Shown here: positions 34,208 to 44,655 of the stretch, piece by piece
Position numbering within the stretch: the first letter of the stretch is position 1
Layout: each line of letters begins with the position of its first letter
Assembly: GCA_964438865.1 (NCBI GenBank)
Contig: CAYTMI010000002.1
Coordinates: 62,001-126,000, forward strand
Source of the DNA: G016234445 sp964438865
Lineage (GTDB): Bacteria > Chloroflexota > Dehalococcoidia > Tepidiformales > Tepidiformaceae
Direction of reading: 5' to 3'
DNA length: 64,000 nt
Program-made: the position numbers and the translations under genes
Notes under the pieces: model-generated
What the model was told of the DNA's origin: nothing
The model's input: only the letters and a program-made list of their open reading frames with translations
Databases searched by the model: none

Positions 34208-35518
34208 GTGCGCGCTGGCGCCTCGGCTCTCGACATCACTCCCCCGGTGGGCACCGCCCTCGACGGCTACGGCGGCCGCACCGACGTCTCCCTCGGCGTC
34301 CACGACCCGCTCTATGCGCGTTGCCTCTACCTCGACGACGGCACGACCGCGCTGGCGTTAGTCGTCTGCGACCTCATCGGCGTGGGCAGCTTCGTCGTCG
34401 AACGCGCCCGGGAACTGATTGCTCAGCGTCCCGGCCTCCCTCCCGGGAACGTGCTCATCGCCGCCACGCATACTCACGCGGGTCCGGCCGGCGTCCGTGG
34501 CGGGGGCGAACCGGTGCTGGCGGAGACGGTGGCCCGGCAGATCGCGGGGGCGGTACGCGTCGCCCACCGGGACGCACAGGAAGCGCGGCTCAAGTACGGC
34601 CACACCCGGCTGACGAGCATCGCCCAGAACCGGCGCCACCCTGACTGGCCGATCGACACGCGCCTCGACGTGCTCGCCGCGGACACCCCGGCGGGTGCGA
34701 ACATCGCCACGATCGCTCGCTATGCCTGCCACCCGACCACGATGGAACGCGACAACCTGGAGATCAGCGCCGACTACCCGGGCGAAGCCTGCCGGGTGAT
34801 AGAACAGGTCATCGGCGGGACGGTGGCGGCTTACTTCAACGGCTGTTGCGGCAACATCAACCCTTCGTGGATTCGCCAGGAGTTCAGCGACGTGCACCGC
34901 CTGGGTTCAATCGTCGGCGGCAAGGCCGCCGCCCTCTCACAGGAGCTGCGGCCACTCGGCGTGCACCACCAGGCCCACAACATCCGCTGGAACGAACTGA
35001 CCGAAAAGCCGGTGGACGCGGGGATACTGGTCGAAGGGGCACTTGCGGCGGCAACCGTCCACTTCGACGCCCCCTACCGTTCTGGGCCCCCGGTCGAAGC
35101 GGTCATTGCCCGCGTGAGGCAACTCGAATCCGCGGTCGGCCGGGCGCCCGATTCCGAGTCCCGCCGCGGCATCGCCGCCGAGCTCTCAGCCGCCCGCGGG
35201 GAGCAGATCTCGCTGGCGCGCGTCGCTGGCAAGGGCCCAACCCGGCCGCAAGAAGTCCAGGCGTTCCGGCTGGGAGACGGCCTCTATGCAGTTGGCCTCC
35301 CGGGCGAGGTCTTCGTCGAAACCCAGGAGGAGATCCGCGCCGCCAGCGGCATGGACAACCTCATCGTCATCTCGTACGCCAACGACTACCCCGGCTACTA
35401 CTGCCGGGCCGAAGCCTATGCCCAGGGCGGCTACGAAGCGGGGACGACGCCCTTCGCGCCCGAAGCCGATGCCAAACTCGTCCGCGCGGCGCTGGACGCG
35501 CTTGAGGAGGTCCGCTGA
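34208..35518 (+). CDS. Neutral-ceramidase-like amidase (no signal peptide)
   Basis: 436 residues from a GTG with AGGAGGAAC upstream. The N-terminal domain of neutral/alkaline non-lysosomal ceramidases is recognisable: GASALDITPPVG at the start, HDPLYARCLYLDDG, AATHTHAGP (zinc histidines) near residue 95, YACHPTTM, and YFNGCCGNINP. Zinc-dependent family members cleave N-acyl amide bonds. The protein lacks the C-terminal immunoglobulin-like domain and any export signal, so it is likely cytoplasmic and acts on a smaller N-acyl compound. Its stop overlaps the PIG-L start by one base, suggesting a shared pathway. Confidence 0.82.
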   Translation: MRAGASALDITPPVGTALDGYGGRTDVSLGVHDPLYARCLYLDDGTTALALVVCDLIGVGSFVVERARELIAQRPGLPPGNVLIAATHTHAGPAGVRGGGEPVLAETVARQIAGAVRVAHRDAQEARLKYGHTRLTSIAQNRRHPDWPIDTRLDVLAADTPAGANIATIARYACHPTTMERDNLEISADYPGEACRVIEQVIGGTVAAYFNGCCGNINPSWIRQEFSDVHRLGSIVGGKAAALSQELRPLGVHHQAHNIRWNELTEKPVDAGILVEGALAAATVHFDAPYRSGPPVEAVIARVRQLESAVGRAPDSESRRGIAAELSAARGEQISLARVAGKGPTRPQEVQAFRLGDGLYAVGLPGEVFVETQEEIRAASGMDNLIVISYANDYPGYYCRAEAYAQGGYEAGTTPFAPEADAKLVRAALDALEEVR

Positions 35519-36330
35519 TGCCGGCCGTACTCGTACTCACCGCCCACGGCGACGACATGGAGTTCTTTGCCGGCGGCACCATCGCCCGGCTCTGCTCGCT
35601 GGGCTACGACGTCCACCTCGTCATGGCCACCGACAACAGCAAGGGCACCTTCGAACTGACCAGGGAACAGATGGTCGGGCTCCGGCTGAAGGAGGCGCAG
35701 GCTGCCGCGGAGGTGCTCGGTCTTGGCTCCGTCGCCTGCCTGGATTACCCCGACGGCGAACTCTCGGACGTCCCCCTCAACCGGCTCCGTGGGCAGTTCA
35801 TGGAGTACGTGCGCCGCTTCCGGCCGGACATCGTCTTCACTTTCGACCCCTGGGCGCCGTACGAAGGCCACCAGGACCATCGCGCCGTCGCCTGGGCGGC
35901 GATGGAAGCGGTGAGCTTCTCCAGCTTCCCCCTGTACTACCCGGAACAACTGGCCGTCGGCCTCGAACCGTGGACTGTTCCGCAGGTCTGCTACTTCGCC
36001 AAGAGCCCCGTCGACACGAACCGCGTGGTCGACATCGGCGGCGATGCTATCCGCAAGAAGATCGAGGCCCTCTACTGCTACGACAGCCAGATGGTCCTGA
36101 CCCTTGCTGACGTGCAGATGGCGATCGCGAGCGCGCCCTACGACATCCCCGAGATCACCTCGCTCGACCCCCACGACTACCGCGAATTCATCGACCAGCG
36201 CGTGCGGACGACGGCCGGAATTATCGGGAAGAAGTACGGCCTGGAATACGCGGAACACTTCCGGAGGACTCGCTGGGGCGGGACGGAACGGCTGGCGCCG
36301 CCCGGGTCGATCCCGGCGGAGGACTGGTAG
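35518..36330 (+). CDS. PIG-L/LmbE-family N-deacetylase
   Basis: 270 residues. The zinc site is clear: AHGDDMEFFAGG near residues 8-19 (AHPDDE-type motif) and EGHQDHRAVA with the third histidine. PIG-L enzymes remove acetyl groups from N-acetylglucosamine-containing molecules such as mycothiol or bacillithiol precursors and glycolipids. It starts within the stop of the ceramidase-like gene (TGATG), so the two hydrolases are translationally coupled and probably act on related amides. It could also serve low-molecular-weight thiol metabolism, which would fit the DinB proteins nearby; this is inference. Confidence 0.9.
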   Translation: MPAVLVLTAHGDDMEFFAGGTIARLCSLGYDVHLVMATDNSKGTFELTREQMVGLRLKEAQAAAEVLGLGSVACLDYPDGELSDVPLNRLRGQFMEYVRRFRPDIVFTFDPWAPYEGHQDHRAVAWAAMEAVSFSSFPLYYPEQLAVGLEPWTVPQVCYFAKSPVDTNRVVDIGGDAIRKKIEALYCYDSQMVLTLADVQMAIASAPYDIPEITSLDPHDYREFIDQRVRTTAGIIGKKYGLEYAEHFRRTRWGGTERLAPPGSIPAEDW

Positions 36331-36331
36331 G

Positions 36332-36949
36332 TCAGGGCGCCTTGTAGGTCAGCCCCACTTTCGCCAGGTTCTCTTCGAGCCTCCGGGGCGTGACTTCCCC
36401 CGCGGCGATCGCCTGCAGTACCCCGTCCTTGTCGATGAAGAGCGTCACCGGGAGCCCGGACACGCGGTAGTGGTCGGCGACGACGTGGCCCTCATCGAGC
36501 AAGGTCGTGTAATCAGCGCCGAGACCCGCGAGGAAGCCGGCCGCTTTGCTCCGCGTTTCGTCGTAGTTCAGCCCCAGGAAGACAACCTGGTCGCCAAGCG
36601 TGGCCTGGGCGACCAGGAAGGCAGGGATCTCCCTCCGGCAGGGGTCACACCAGCTCGCGAACCAGTTGACCACCACCGCTTTGCCACGGTAGTCCGAAAG
36701 CTTGCGGACGGTCTTCCCGTCACTGACGTCGACCAGCGCAAAATCCGGCGCGAGCTTCCCAACTTCGGGCCGCTCGGGCACAAGGACACCGGTGTTCGCG
36801 GGAGCGCGGCCATCGTCGCCGGCGTCGTCGCTCGACCCGGAAAAGCCCAACAAATACACGCTGCCGGCAATCGCGAAAAGGATAGCGCCGGCGAGGACAG
36901 CGTACCCGGCAAGGGGGCGCCGGGCGGGCTCCGGGGGGGCTTCAATCAC
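36332..36949 (-). CDS. TlpA/ResA-like membrane-anchored thioredoxin
   Basis: 205 residues. One N-terminal membrane span at about 15-36, a short acidic linker, then a TlpA-type thioredoxin fold: APDFALVDVSDGKTVRKLSDYRGKAVVVNWFASW in two blocks, active site WCDPC, and the cis-proline region SGLPVTLFID. It works outside the membrane as a disulfide reductase or oxidase, for instance in cytochrome c maturation. No partner genes are adjacent. It is convergent with the PIG-L gene and divergent from the response regulator. Confidence 0.92.
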   Translation of the reverse strand: MIEAPPEPARRPLAGYAVLAGAILFAIAGSVYLLGFSGSSDDAGDDGRAPANTGVLVPERPEVGKLAPDFALVDVSDGKTVRKLSDYRGKAVVVNWFASWCDPCRREIPAFLVAQATLGDQVVFLGLNYDETRSKAAGFLAGLGADYTTLLDEGHVVADHYRVSGLPVTLFIDKDGVLQAIAAGEVTPRRLEENLAKVGLTYKAP

Positions 36950-37013
36950 AGACGGATCCTACCAGACGCGGGCATTCACGCAGCGTTAACATCAGCCACA
37001 GAGGATCGACTTG

Positions 37014-37718
37014 ATGACGAGCCCAACCGCGGCGCCAAAAGTCCTGGTCATTGAGGACGAAGAGCCGCTGCTTTTCTCACTCGCCCACAACCTGAAGCGC
37101 GAAGGCTACACGGTGCTCACGGCTTCGCGCGGCGACGACGGCCTGCGGATGGCGCGCGAAAAGCACCCCGACCTGATTCTCCTGGATGTGATGCTCCCCG
37201 GCGTCGACGGGATCCAGGTCTGCCGGCTCCTCCGGCGCGACACCACCGTGCCAATCATCATGCTCACAGCCCTTGGCGGTGAAAGCGCGCGCGTCGCCGG
37301 GCTCGACACAGGCGCGGACGACTACGTGACCAAGCCCTTCGGGATGCGCGAACTGCTGGCCCGGGTCCGGGCGCTCCTGCGCCGCTCCGGTCCCCGGGAC
37401 GAAGCTGCGGCAGCGCCCGGCGTGGTCGTCAGCGGCGACCTCCGGATGGACCAACAGCGCCGGAGCGCCCTGCGAGAAGGGCAGCCGCTGAAACTCAAGC
37501 CCAAGGAGTACGAACTCCTGCTATTCTTCCTCGAACATCCGGGAAGGGTGTTCACGCGGGAGCAGATCCTTGATGCGGTCTGGGGCGAAGACTTCGAAGG
37601 CGGGTCGCGGACGGTGGATGTCCATGTCCGCTGGCTGCGCCAGAAAGTCGAAACCGACCCTGCCAACCCTGTCCGCATCCTCACGGTCCGGGGCAGCGGG
37701 TACCTGTTCGAAAGCTAG
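37014..37718 (+). CDS. OmpR/PhoB-family response regulator
   Basis: 234 residues. The receiver domain (about 8-120) has VIEDEEPL, phosphoacceptor LILLDVMLPGVDG, LTALGG and YVTKPFGMREL. The C-terminal winged helix (about 140-234) has LKPKEYELLLFFLEHPGRVFTREQIL and SRTVDVHVRWLRQKVE, then VRGSGYLF. The ATG at 37014 is chosen over the TTG directly before it; GAGG lies upstream of both. The partner kinase starts seven bases downstream, so the pair resembles PhoB/PhoR. Its regulon is unknown. Confidence 0.95.
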   Translation: MTSPTAAPKVLVIEDEEPLLFSLAHNLKREGYTVLTASRGDDGLRMAREKHPDLILLDVMLPGVDGIQVCRLLRRDTTVPIIMLTALGGESARVAGLDTGADDYVTKPFGMRELLARVRALLRRSGPRDEAAAAPGVVVSGDLRMDQQRRSALREGQPLKLKPKEYELLLFFLEHPGRVFTREQILDAVWGEDFEGGSRTVDVHVRWLRQKVETDPANPVRILTVRGSGYLFES

Positions 37719-37724
37719 CCAGCG

Positions 37725-39080
37725 ATGACTCGCCCCCTTGTCTTTCGAGGAGCCCTCGTGGGCTGCGCCGGCGCCCTGGCCGGGGGAATCGGCGGGCTGG
37801 CGATCGCCTCGGGTGGCGCGGCGGGCTGGCTTGTAGCGGTGGTCGCCCTCGCGGCTGCTGCTGGATTCGGGGCTATCCTCATGAGCGGCCCGTCCGCCAG
37901 CCTACGGTCCGTGGCCGATGCCGCCGCAAGCTTGCGGGGAACCGCCCTCGCCGGGCGCGCCACGATCGGCTCCGGTCCAACCGCCACCCTCGTCGCGAAC
38001 TTCAACGCCATGGCCGACCGCGCCGAGGACGCCTTCGCGACGATGTCGGCGGAACATGCCCGGGTCGAGGCCGTCCTTGAAGCAGCCACCGACGCCATGA
38101 TCGCCGTGACCTCCACAACCGAGGTCCGCTTCCTCAACGCCGCCGCGCTCGACGTCCTCGGGATTACCCGGGAAGCCGCGATTGGCCGCCCGTTCATCGA
38201 AAGCGCCCGCGACTACGAACTCGACGCCCTGGTGAAGCGCGCGACCGCGACCGGGAACCCCAAGACCAGCGTGATCACCTACGGCCCCGGACGGGCTCCG
38301 TTGCGGGCCGTCGCCGTGCCAATCCCCGGCGGCGGCGACTGGGCCATCCTCCTCGTCCTCAACGACCTCACCGAGGTCCAGCGTACCGACCAGGTCCGGC
38401 GGGACTTCCTGAGCAACGTCTCCCACGAACTCCGCACGCCGCTCGCCTCGATCCGGGCGCTTGTTGAAACGCTCGAATCGGGGGCGGTCGACACGGCCGA
38501 AGAAGAGGGGGAGTTCCTTTCGCGCATCCGCCAGCAGGTCGACCGCCTCGTAGCGCTGGTCAACGAACTCCTGGACCTTTCGCGAATCGAATCCGGGGTC
38601 ATCGAATTGAAGCCGGAGTTGGTCAATCTCGGGGAAGTCGTGGCCGAAGCCGCCACCCTGCTGCGGACGCGGGCCGAGACCGAGGGCGTGACCATCGAAG
38701 GCCCCGGGGCGGATGGGGCGACCGTCGAAGCCGACCGCGCCTCCCTCCTCCGAATCGTGAGCAACCTCCTGGACAACGCGATCAAGTACAGCCCGCGCGG
38801 CGGGACCATCCACGTTTCCGCCAGCGCCAGCGAAGAGATCGTGACCCTGGCTGTCGCGGACGAGGGTGAGGGCATCCCCGAGCAGAACATCCCCCGTGTT
38901 TTCGAGCGGTTCTACAAGGGCGATACGTCGCGCGCGACCGGTGGCGTCGGGCTTGGCCTGGCGATTGTGAAGCACCTGGTCCGCGCCCACGGCGGCACTG
39001 TCGAGGCCTCAAGCCCGCCCGGCAAGGGGGCCACGTTCACGGTAAACCTCCCACGGAGATTCGTTGGCACGCGACGCTGA
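37725..39080 (+). CDS. PhoR-like sensor histidine kinase
   Basis: 451 residues. Two N-terminal spans (about 9-50) with almost no extracellular loop, a HAMP-like segment (55-100), and a PAS domain (about 110-220). Then come HisKA with the phosphorylated histidine in SNVSHELRTPLASI, and HATPase with DNAIKYSPRGG (N box), ADEGEGIPEQNIPRVFERFYKG (G1/F) and GVGLGLAIVKHLVRAHGG (G2). It phosphorylates the regulator upstream. The absence of a sensory loop suggests sensing within the membrane, through the PAS domain, or via another membrane protein. Confidence 0.95.
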   Translation: MTRPLVFRGALVGCAGALAGGIGGLAIASGGAAGWLVAVVALAAAAGFGAILMSGPSASLRSVADAAASLRGTALAGRATIGSGPTATLVANFNAMADRAEDAFATMSAEHARVEAVLEAATDAMIAVTSTTEVRFLNAAALDVLGITREAAIGRPFIESARDYELDALVKRATATGNPKTSVITYGPGRAPLRAVAVPIPGGGDWAILLVLNDLTEVQRTDQVRRDFLSNVSHELRTPLASIRALVETLESGAVDTAEEEGEFLSRIRQQVDRLVALVNELLDLSRIESGVIELKPELVNLGEVVAEAATLLRTRAETEGVTIEGPGADGATVEADRASLLRIVSNLLDNAIKYSPRGGTIHVSASASEEIVTLAVADEGEGIPEQNIPRVFERFYKGDTSRATGGVGLGLAIVKHLVRAHGGTVEASSPPGKGATFTVNLPRRFVGTRR

Positions 39081-39134
39081 AGTCCGTGGCCGCACCGAAA
39101 GGACACTCAGCAAGGAAAGGACGGGTACCCGGCG

Positions 39135-39608
39135 ATGACGCCATCCGAACGTGAGACGCTCTTCCAACGCTACCGGGATGGCTACGACGCGGTCGTCGCC
39201 GCACTTGAAGGCATCACCGCGCGCGAACTGGACGCCTCTGCTCCCGACGGATGGACCGCGCGCCAGATCGTCCACCACCTGGCCGACAGCGAGATGACTT
39301 CGGCCATCCGCCTGCGCCGGCTTATCGCCGAAGATAATCCCGTGATCCATGGCTACGACGAGGAGGAGTTCGCCCGCCGCCTCTTCTACGACTCCCGCCC
39401 GATCGAACCGTCACTCGAGGCGCTGCGGGCGTCGCGGGCAACGACTGCCGCGATCGTCGAGCGGCTGAGCGGGGAACAGTGGCGCCAGGCCGGGACGCAC
39501 AGCGATAGCGGCCCCTACTCCGTCGAGACGTGGCTCGAGATCTACGCCGCCCATGGTCACGACCACGCGGCCCAGATCCGCCGGGCGCGGGCAGCCGCCG
39601 GCGGGTAG
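39135..39608 (+). CDS. DinB-superfamily protein
   Basis: 157 residues. The DinB_2-type bundle is shown by WTARQIVHHLADSEMTSAIRLRRLI (first histidines) and the C-terminal YAAHGHDHAAQIRRAR with a metal-binding histidine cluster. Relatives are thiol-dependent transferases or hydrolases using Zn or Ni. It stands between the two-component pair and a convergent beta-glucosidase and is the second DinB-fold gene in the window. Confidence 0.86.
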   Translation: MTPSERETLFQRYRDGYDAVVAALEGITARELDASAPDGWTARQIVHHLADSEMTSAIRLRRLIAEDNPVIHGYDEEEFARRLFYDSRPIEPSLEALRASRATTAAIVERLSGEQWRQAGTHSDSGPYSVETWLEIYAAHGHDHAAQIRRARAAAGG

Positions 39609-39623
39609 CGCGCCCGGCCGGGC

Positions 39624-40960
<1,337 letters not shown>

Positions 40961-40961
<1 letters not shown>

Positions 40962-42031
40962 CAGGCCACCCCTCGCAGTTTCGGGTCGTGGGAAGCGTCG
41001 GCGATCGAAAGTGCCAGGTTCACGAGCCTCTCCGCGGCCTCGTCCATGCCTCCGAAGCCTTCGCCGACAGTTTCCCCGGCGAGGAAGCGGGCGTGGATGC
41101 CCTCGGTGATGCAGGCGAGCTTGTAGTTGGCCAGGACCTGGTAGTAGTCGATGTGTTCGACGTTGCGGCCGGTTCGCTTCGCGTACTCCGCGACGATGTC
41201 GGCCCGGGTGAGGAAACCGGGCCGGGCCGTCAGCGCGGTGGTTGGCCGGATGGCGAGGCGTTCGGGTGTATCAGTCACGTCGCCCCAGTAGATAAGCGTG
41301 TAGCCGAGGTCGGAGAGCGGGTCGCCGAGGGTGGCCATCTCCCAGTCGAGGATGGCGACGACGCGGCCGGGGTCGTGAGGGTCGAGGATCATGTTCCCGA
41401 GCCGGTAGTCGCCGTGGACGATGGTCGGCGGGGGCGAAGGCGGGAGCGCGTGGTTCAGCCGCCGGATCACTTCGTCGATCGCGGGGACTTCCCGCGTCTT
41501 CGAACGCTCCCACTGCTGCGACCATCGCCGGACCTGGCGTTCGAGGTAGCCCTCAGGGTGGCCGAAATCAGCCAGCCCGACGGCCACGTAGTCGACCGCG
41601 TGGAGCTTCACGAGCGTGTCCACGAGGGCAAGACTCATCCGGTGCCGCGCATCCTCCGTGTCCGCAAACCCCGGCGGAATTGAGTCGGCGATGATCACGC
41701 CCTCGCAGTAGTCCATCACGTAGAAGGGGAAGCCGTTGACTTCCGGGTCTTCGCAGAGCGCGACCGTCCGGGGGGCTGGTACGTCTGTCGTGGCGAGCCC
41801 GGAGAGCACCTTGTATTCGCGCGCCATGTCGTGGGCGGTGGGGAGCACATGCCCGAGCGGCGGACGGCGCAGCACCCAGGTGTCGCCGCCGCCCCGCACG
41901 ATGTACGTCAGGTTGGAACGGCCGCCGCTGAGGAGCTGAATGTCGAGTTCGACATCGCCTCCCGGGACGTTCTTGGCGAAGAACTCCGAGACGCGCTGAT
42001 AGTTGATTCCCGCCGGGACTGTAGACTGCAT
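40961..42031 (-). CDS. APH-fold kinase (acyl-CoA dehydrogenase 10-like kinase domain)
   Basis: 356 residues. Nucleotide-binding lobe LSGGRSNLTYIVRGGGDTWVLRRPP, with GHVLPTAHDMAREYKVLSGL typical of the ACAD10/11 kinase-like domain. Catalytic loop VHGDYRLGNMIL and metal loop AILDWEMATLGDPLSDLGY. In eukaryotes and some bacteria such kinases phosphorylate 4-hydroxy acids or acyl-CoAs. No acyl-CoA dehydrogenase is adjacent. It is coupled to the GH1 gene. It diverges from the glutamyl-tRNA reductase-like gene. Confidence 0.88.
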
Positions 42032-42139
42032 AGTGACGAGGAGTATAGGACCGCCGGGCGGATGATGCAGTGGCCGGGGAGCGCCACCCGTGTCCCCCGG
42101 CGGAGAAGGAGACGCGCCGGGAGCCGCCGGCGCCTACGG

Positions 42140-43252
42140 ATGGACAGACCCTCCTTGCCGGGGCTCGATGCGCTTTCCGCCTGCTGCTGGCCGGTAGCGT
42201 CGCTGGACCGTGCGACTCTCTCCGCGCTCCAGTCCGAGGTGCGGGCTCGCCACGCGGGAGCCATGCTCCTCACCAGTTGCCAGCGGGTCGAAGCCTACAG
42301 CCCAACTCCCTGCGATTGCCGCGCCCCGTCGAAATTGCTGTCCACCGAGGCCCTCCTCCACCTGGCCGAGGTCGCCGCCGGGCTCCATTCCGTGGTCCTC
42401 GGGGAGGCGGAGGTGCTCGGCCAGGTCCGCGCGGCTGTCGCGGGCGCGCCCCCGCAACTCCGCACGCTCGCCGGGCACGCTGTCGCCACCGCGCGCGAAC
42501 TTCGCCGGGAGACGGCCTTCGACAGCCACGCAGGGCACCTCCTCGACCGCGCCCTCCGGCTCTCTGGCACGAAACCGTCGGGGCGCCTGCTCGTGGCCGG
42601 AACGGGCTGGATGGGCCGCCTGATCGCCAGTCGCGGGCAGACGCTCGGGTTCGGCGAAGTCCTGGTCGCCGGCCGCACGAAGCCGGAGGGGGCGTGGTTC
42701 AGAGATGGGGCCTTCGCCTTCGTGGACCTGGACCGCATGCCCAACGCCGGGAGCGTCGCCGTCGCCGCCGGGTGCCTCGGTTCGTCCGCCCCCGAACTCG
42801 ACCCCACCCGCGACCTCCCGCGCGTGGAGGCGCTGCTCGCCGACTTCGGGACGCCGCGCAACTTCGGGGCCGCAACCGGCGTGCCTGTCGTGACCATCGC
42901 CGACCTGCTGGCCGGGGAAGCGCAGCGCCGCCACGGTGACCCCCTGCGCGCTGCCCTTCGGGAAAAGCTCCGGAAGATCCTCGAACACCGCCTCGCGCTG
43001 GCCTCAGAAGACAGCCTTTCGGCAGTGGGCAAACTCCGGCTCCTGGTGGAGCGGGCGCGGCGGGAAGAGATCGAACGCGCGGCCCGGCTCCACCCGGAAG
43101 TCGCCGAAGCGACGCTGGACGCTGTTACGAGGTCCGTGGTGAACCGCATCTTCCACGCGCCATCGGAACGCTTGCGGCAGGCAGCCGACCCCGCAGCGGA
43201 AGAGGCTCTGCTTGCACTCTTCGCCCCCGACGAGGACCCGGGGGAAGGCTAG
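42140..43252 (+). CDS. Divergent short glutamyl-tRNA reductase-like protein
   Basis: 370 residues from the ATG at 42140. Three GluTR features are present. The catalytic-cysteine segment LLTSCQRVEAY has Cys47, where GluTR has TCNRTE. The helix phrase AAGLHSVVLGEAEVLGQVR is present. The C-terminal dimerisation block is VVNRIFHAPSERLR. A Rossmann segment GRLLVAGTGWMGR supports NADPH binding. About 40 residues between the cysteine and the VLGE helix are missing and the N-terminal GLNHKTAPV block is not recognisable. It may still make glutamate-1-semialdehyde for tetrapyrroles, or be a derived paralogue. No other heme genes are adjacent. Confidence 0.75.
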   Translation: MDRPSLPGLDALSACCWPVASLDRATLSALQSEVRARHAGAMLLTSCQRVEAYSPTPCDCRAPSKLLSTEALLHLAEVAAGLHSVVLGEAEVLGQVRAAVAGAPPQLRTLAGHAVATARELRRETAFDSHAGHLLDRALRLSGTKPSGRLLVAGTGWMGRLIASRGQTLGFGEVLVAGRTKPEGAWFRDGAFAFVDLDRMPNAGSVAVAAGCLGSSAPELDPTRDLPRVEALLADFGTPRNFGAATGVPVVTIADLLAGEAQRRHGDPLRAALREKLRKILEHRLALASEDSLSAVGKLRLLVERARREEIERAARLHPEVAEATLDAVTRSVVNRIFHAPSERLRQAADPAAEEALLALFAPDEDPGEG

Positions 43253-44130
43253 CCCGTTCGCTCTGCCGCTCGGACCGTGTTCACAAGCAGCATCGCCCGG
43301 GTCATCGGGCCAACCCCGCCCGGCACCGGTGTGATCCAGGACGCGACCTCCCGCACCCGCTCGAAATCCGCGTCCCCTACCAGGCGCCATCCGCGCTGCC
43401 GCGACGCATCGTCGATCCGGTTCGTGCCCACGTCGATGACCACAGCGCCCGGCCTGACCATCTCCGCCGTCAGCGTGTTCGGGCGGCCGGCGGCCATGAT
43501 GACGATGTCGGCCTCGCGCGTGTGGCGTCCGATGTCCGGCGTGCCCGTGTGGCAGATGGTCACCGTCGCATTGGCCCCGCGCGCCTTGTTGCTGAGGAGC
43601 ACCGCAAGCGGCCGCCCCACGAGCGTCGAACGGCCAACGACAACGACGTGCTTCCCGCCCGGGTCGTTTCCGCTGCGGGCCAGCATTTCGAGGACGCCGT
43701 TGGGGGTGCAGGGGAGCGCACCTTCGGTTTCGCCCCGCAACAGCCGCCCGAGGTTGACCGGGTGGAGGCCGTCGACATCCTTCGCCGGGTCGAGCGCGTC
43801 GATGATGGCGCGCTCGTTGATCTGCGGCGGCAGCGGCAACTGCGGGAGGATGCCGCTGAAGCGCCCGTCGGCGTTGAGGTCGGAGATCAGGCCGAGGAGG
43901 GCGGCCTGGGTGGTCTCCGCGGGCAGCCGGAACGTCTCCGAGAAGATCCCCGCCTCCGCGCAGTCGTTCGCCTTCATCGACACATAGCTGACCGACCCAG
44001 GGTCATCGCCGACGAGGATGGCGGCAAGCCCCGGGGCCACGCCCCGCGCCCGGCAGGCGGCGACCCGGACGGCGACTTCGGCCTTGATGCTGGCCGCCAT
44101 CGCGGTCCCATCGATCAGTTGAGCGGTCAT
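43249..44130 (-). CDS. folD: Bifunctional methylenetetrahydrofolate dehydrogenase/cyclohydrolase
   Basis: 293 residues, the usual FolD length, from the ATG at 44130. Catalytic YVSMKANDC with the active lysine, GILPQLPLPPQIN, DPAKDVDGLHPVN, PCTPNGVLEML, VVVGRSTLVGRPLA (Rossmann loop), and TPVPGGVGPMTRAML at the C-terminus. It interconverts 5,10-methylene- and 10-formyl-tetrahydrofolate, which feeds PurH. Its stop overlaps the stop of the convergent GluTR-like gene. No riboswitch is visible upstream. Confidence 0.97.
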   Translation of the reverse strand: MTAQLIDGTAMAASIKAEVAVRVAACRARGVAPGLAAILVGDDPGSVSYVSMKANDCAEAGIFSETFRLPAETTQAALLGLISDLNADGRFSGILPQLPLPPQINERAIIDALDPAKDVDGLHPVNLGRLLRGETEGALPCTPNGVLEMLARSGNDPGGKHVVVVGRSTLVGRPLAVLLSNKARGANATVTICHTGTPDIGRHTREADIVIMAAGRPNTLTAEMVRPGAVVIDVGTNRIDDASRQRGWRLVGDADFERVREVASWITPVPGGVGPMTRAMLLVNTVRAAERTG

Positions 44131-44194
44131 GTCCCATAGGGTACTTGCCCCGGTGCCGGAACCGCCAAGCCGCGCACCTAGATCCGCAGTCGCG

Positions 44195-44200
44195 TACCAT
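44195..44200 (+). promoter_or_regulatory. Possible leaderless -10 element for acpS
   Basis: TACCAT ends eight bases before the ATG at 44209, with no Shine-Dalgarno in between. No clear -35 is seen. Confidence 0.3.
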
Positions 44201-44208
44201 TCGCCCTC

Positions 44209-44655
44209 ATGGCCACCAAGTTCGCTGTCGGCATCGACATCATCGAAATCGACCGCGTCGCCGACGTCATTGCCCGCCACGGCGACCGTTTCCTGAACCG
44301 GGTGTACACGCCGGATGAGATCGCCCACTGCCGCGGCCGGATCAGTGAACTCGCCGCCCGTTTCGCAGCGAAGGAAGCGGTCATGAAAGCCCTCGGGACC
44401 GGCATCCGCGGCGTGGGCTGGAAGGACATCGAAATCCTCCCGAATCGCCGGGGGAAGCCGCTGATCTTCCTCTATGGCCGTGGCGCCGAACGTGCCGAGC
44501 GGATCGAACTGCGCGGGCTCGAAATCAGCCTGACGCACTCAAAGGAGTACGCGATCGCCTCGGTCGTGGGCGAACGCGCGCTCACGGAAATCGAAGACAC
44601 GCCCCGGCGCGGCGAAAGCGCCCTCCGCCTCATCCGCGAAAAGGGTCTCCGATGA
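44209..44655 (+). CDS. acpS: Holo-[acyl-carrier-protein] synthase
   Basis: 148 residues, slightly longer than the usual 120-130 because of a C-terminal extension. The two AcpS signatures are present: VGIDIIEIDRV near the start (Mg-binding aspartate) and ARFAAKEAVMKALG (catalytic glutamate and lysine), then LEISLTHSKEYAIASV. It transfers 4'-phosphopantetheine from CoA to acyl carrier protein. The stop overlaps the NAD(P)HX gene start (ATGA). Fatty acid synthase component fabF is one gene further on. Confidence 0.95.
   Translation: MATKFAVGIDIIEIDRVADVIARHGDRFLNRVYTPDEIAHCRGRISELAARFAAKEAVMKALGTGIRGVGWKDIEILPNRRGKPLIFLYGRGAERAERIELRGLEISLTHSKEYAIASVVGERALTEIEDTPRRGESALRLIREKGLR

Noticed and set aside
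44131..44208. A second ZTP or folate riboswitch upstream of folD
   Set aside because: I looked on both strands of the 78-base gap; none of the conserved pfl blocks is present.
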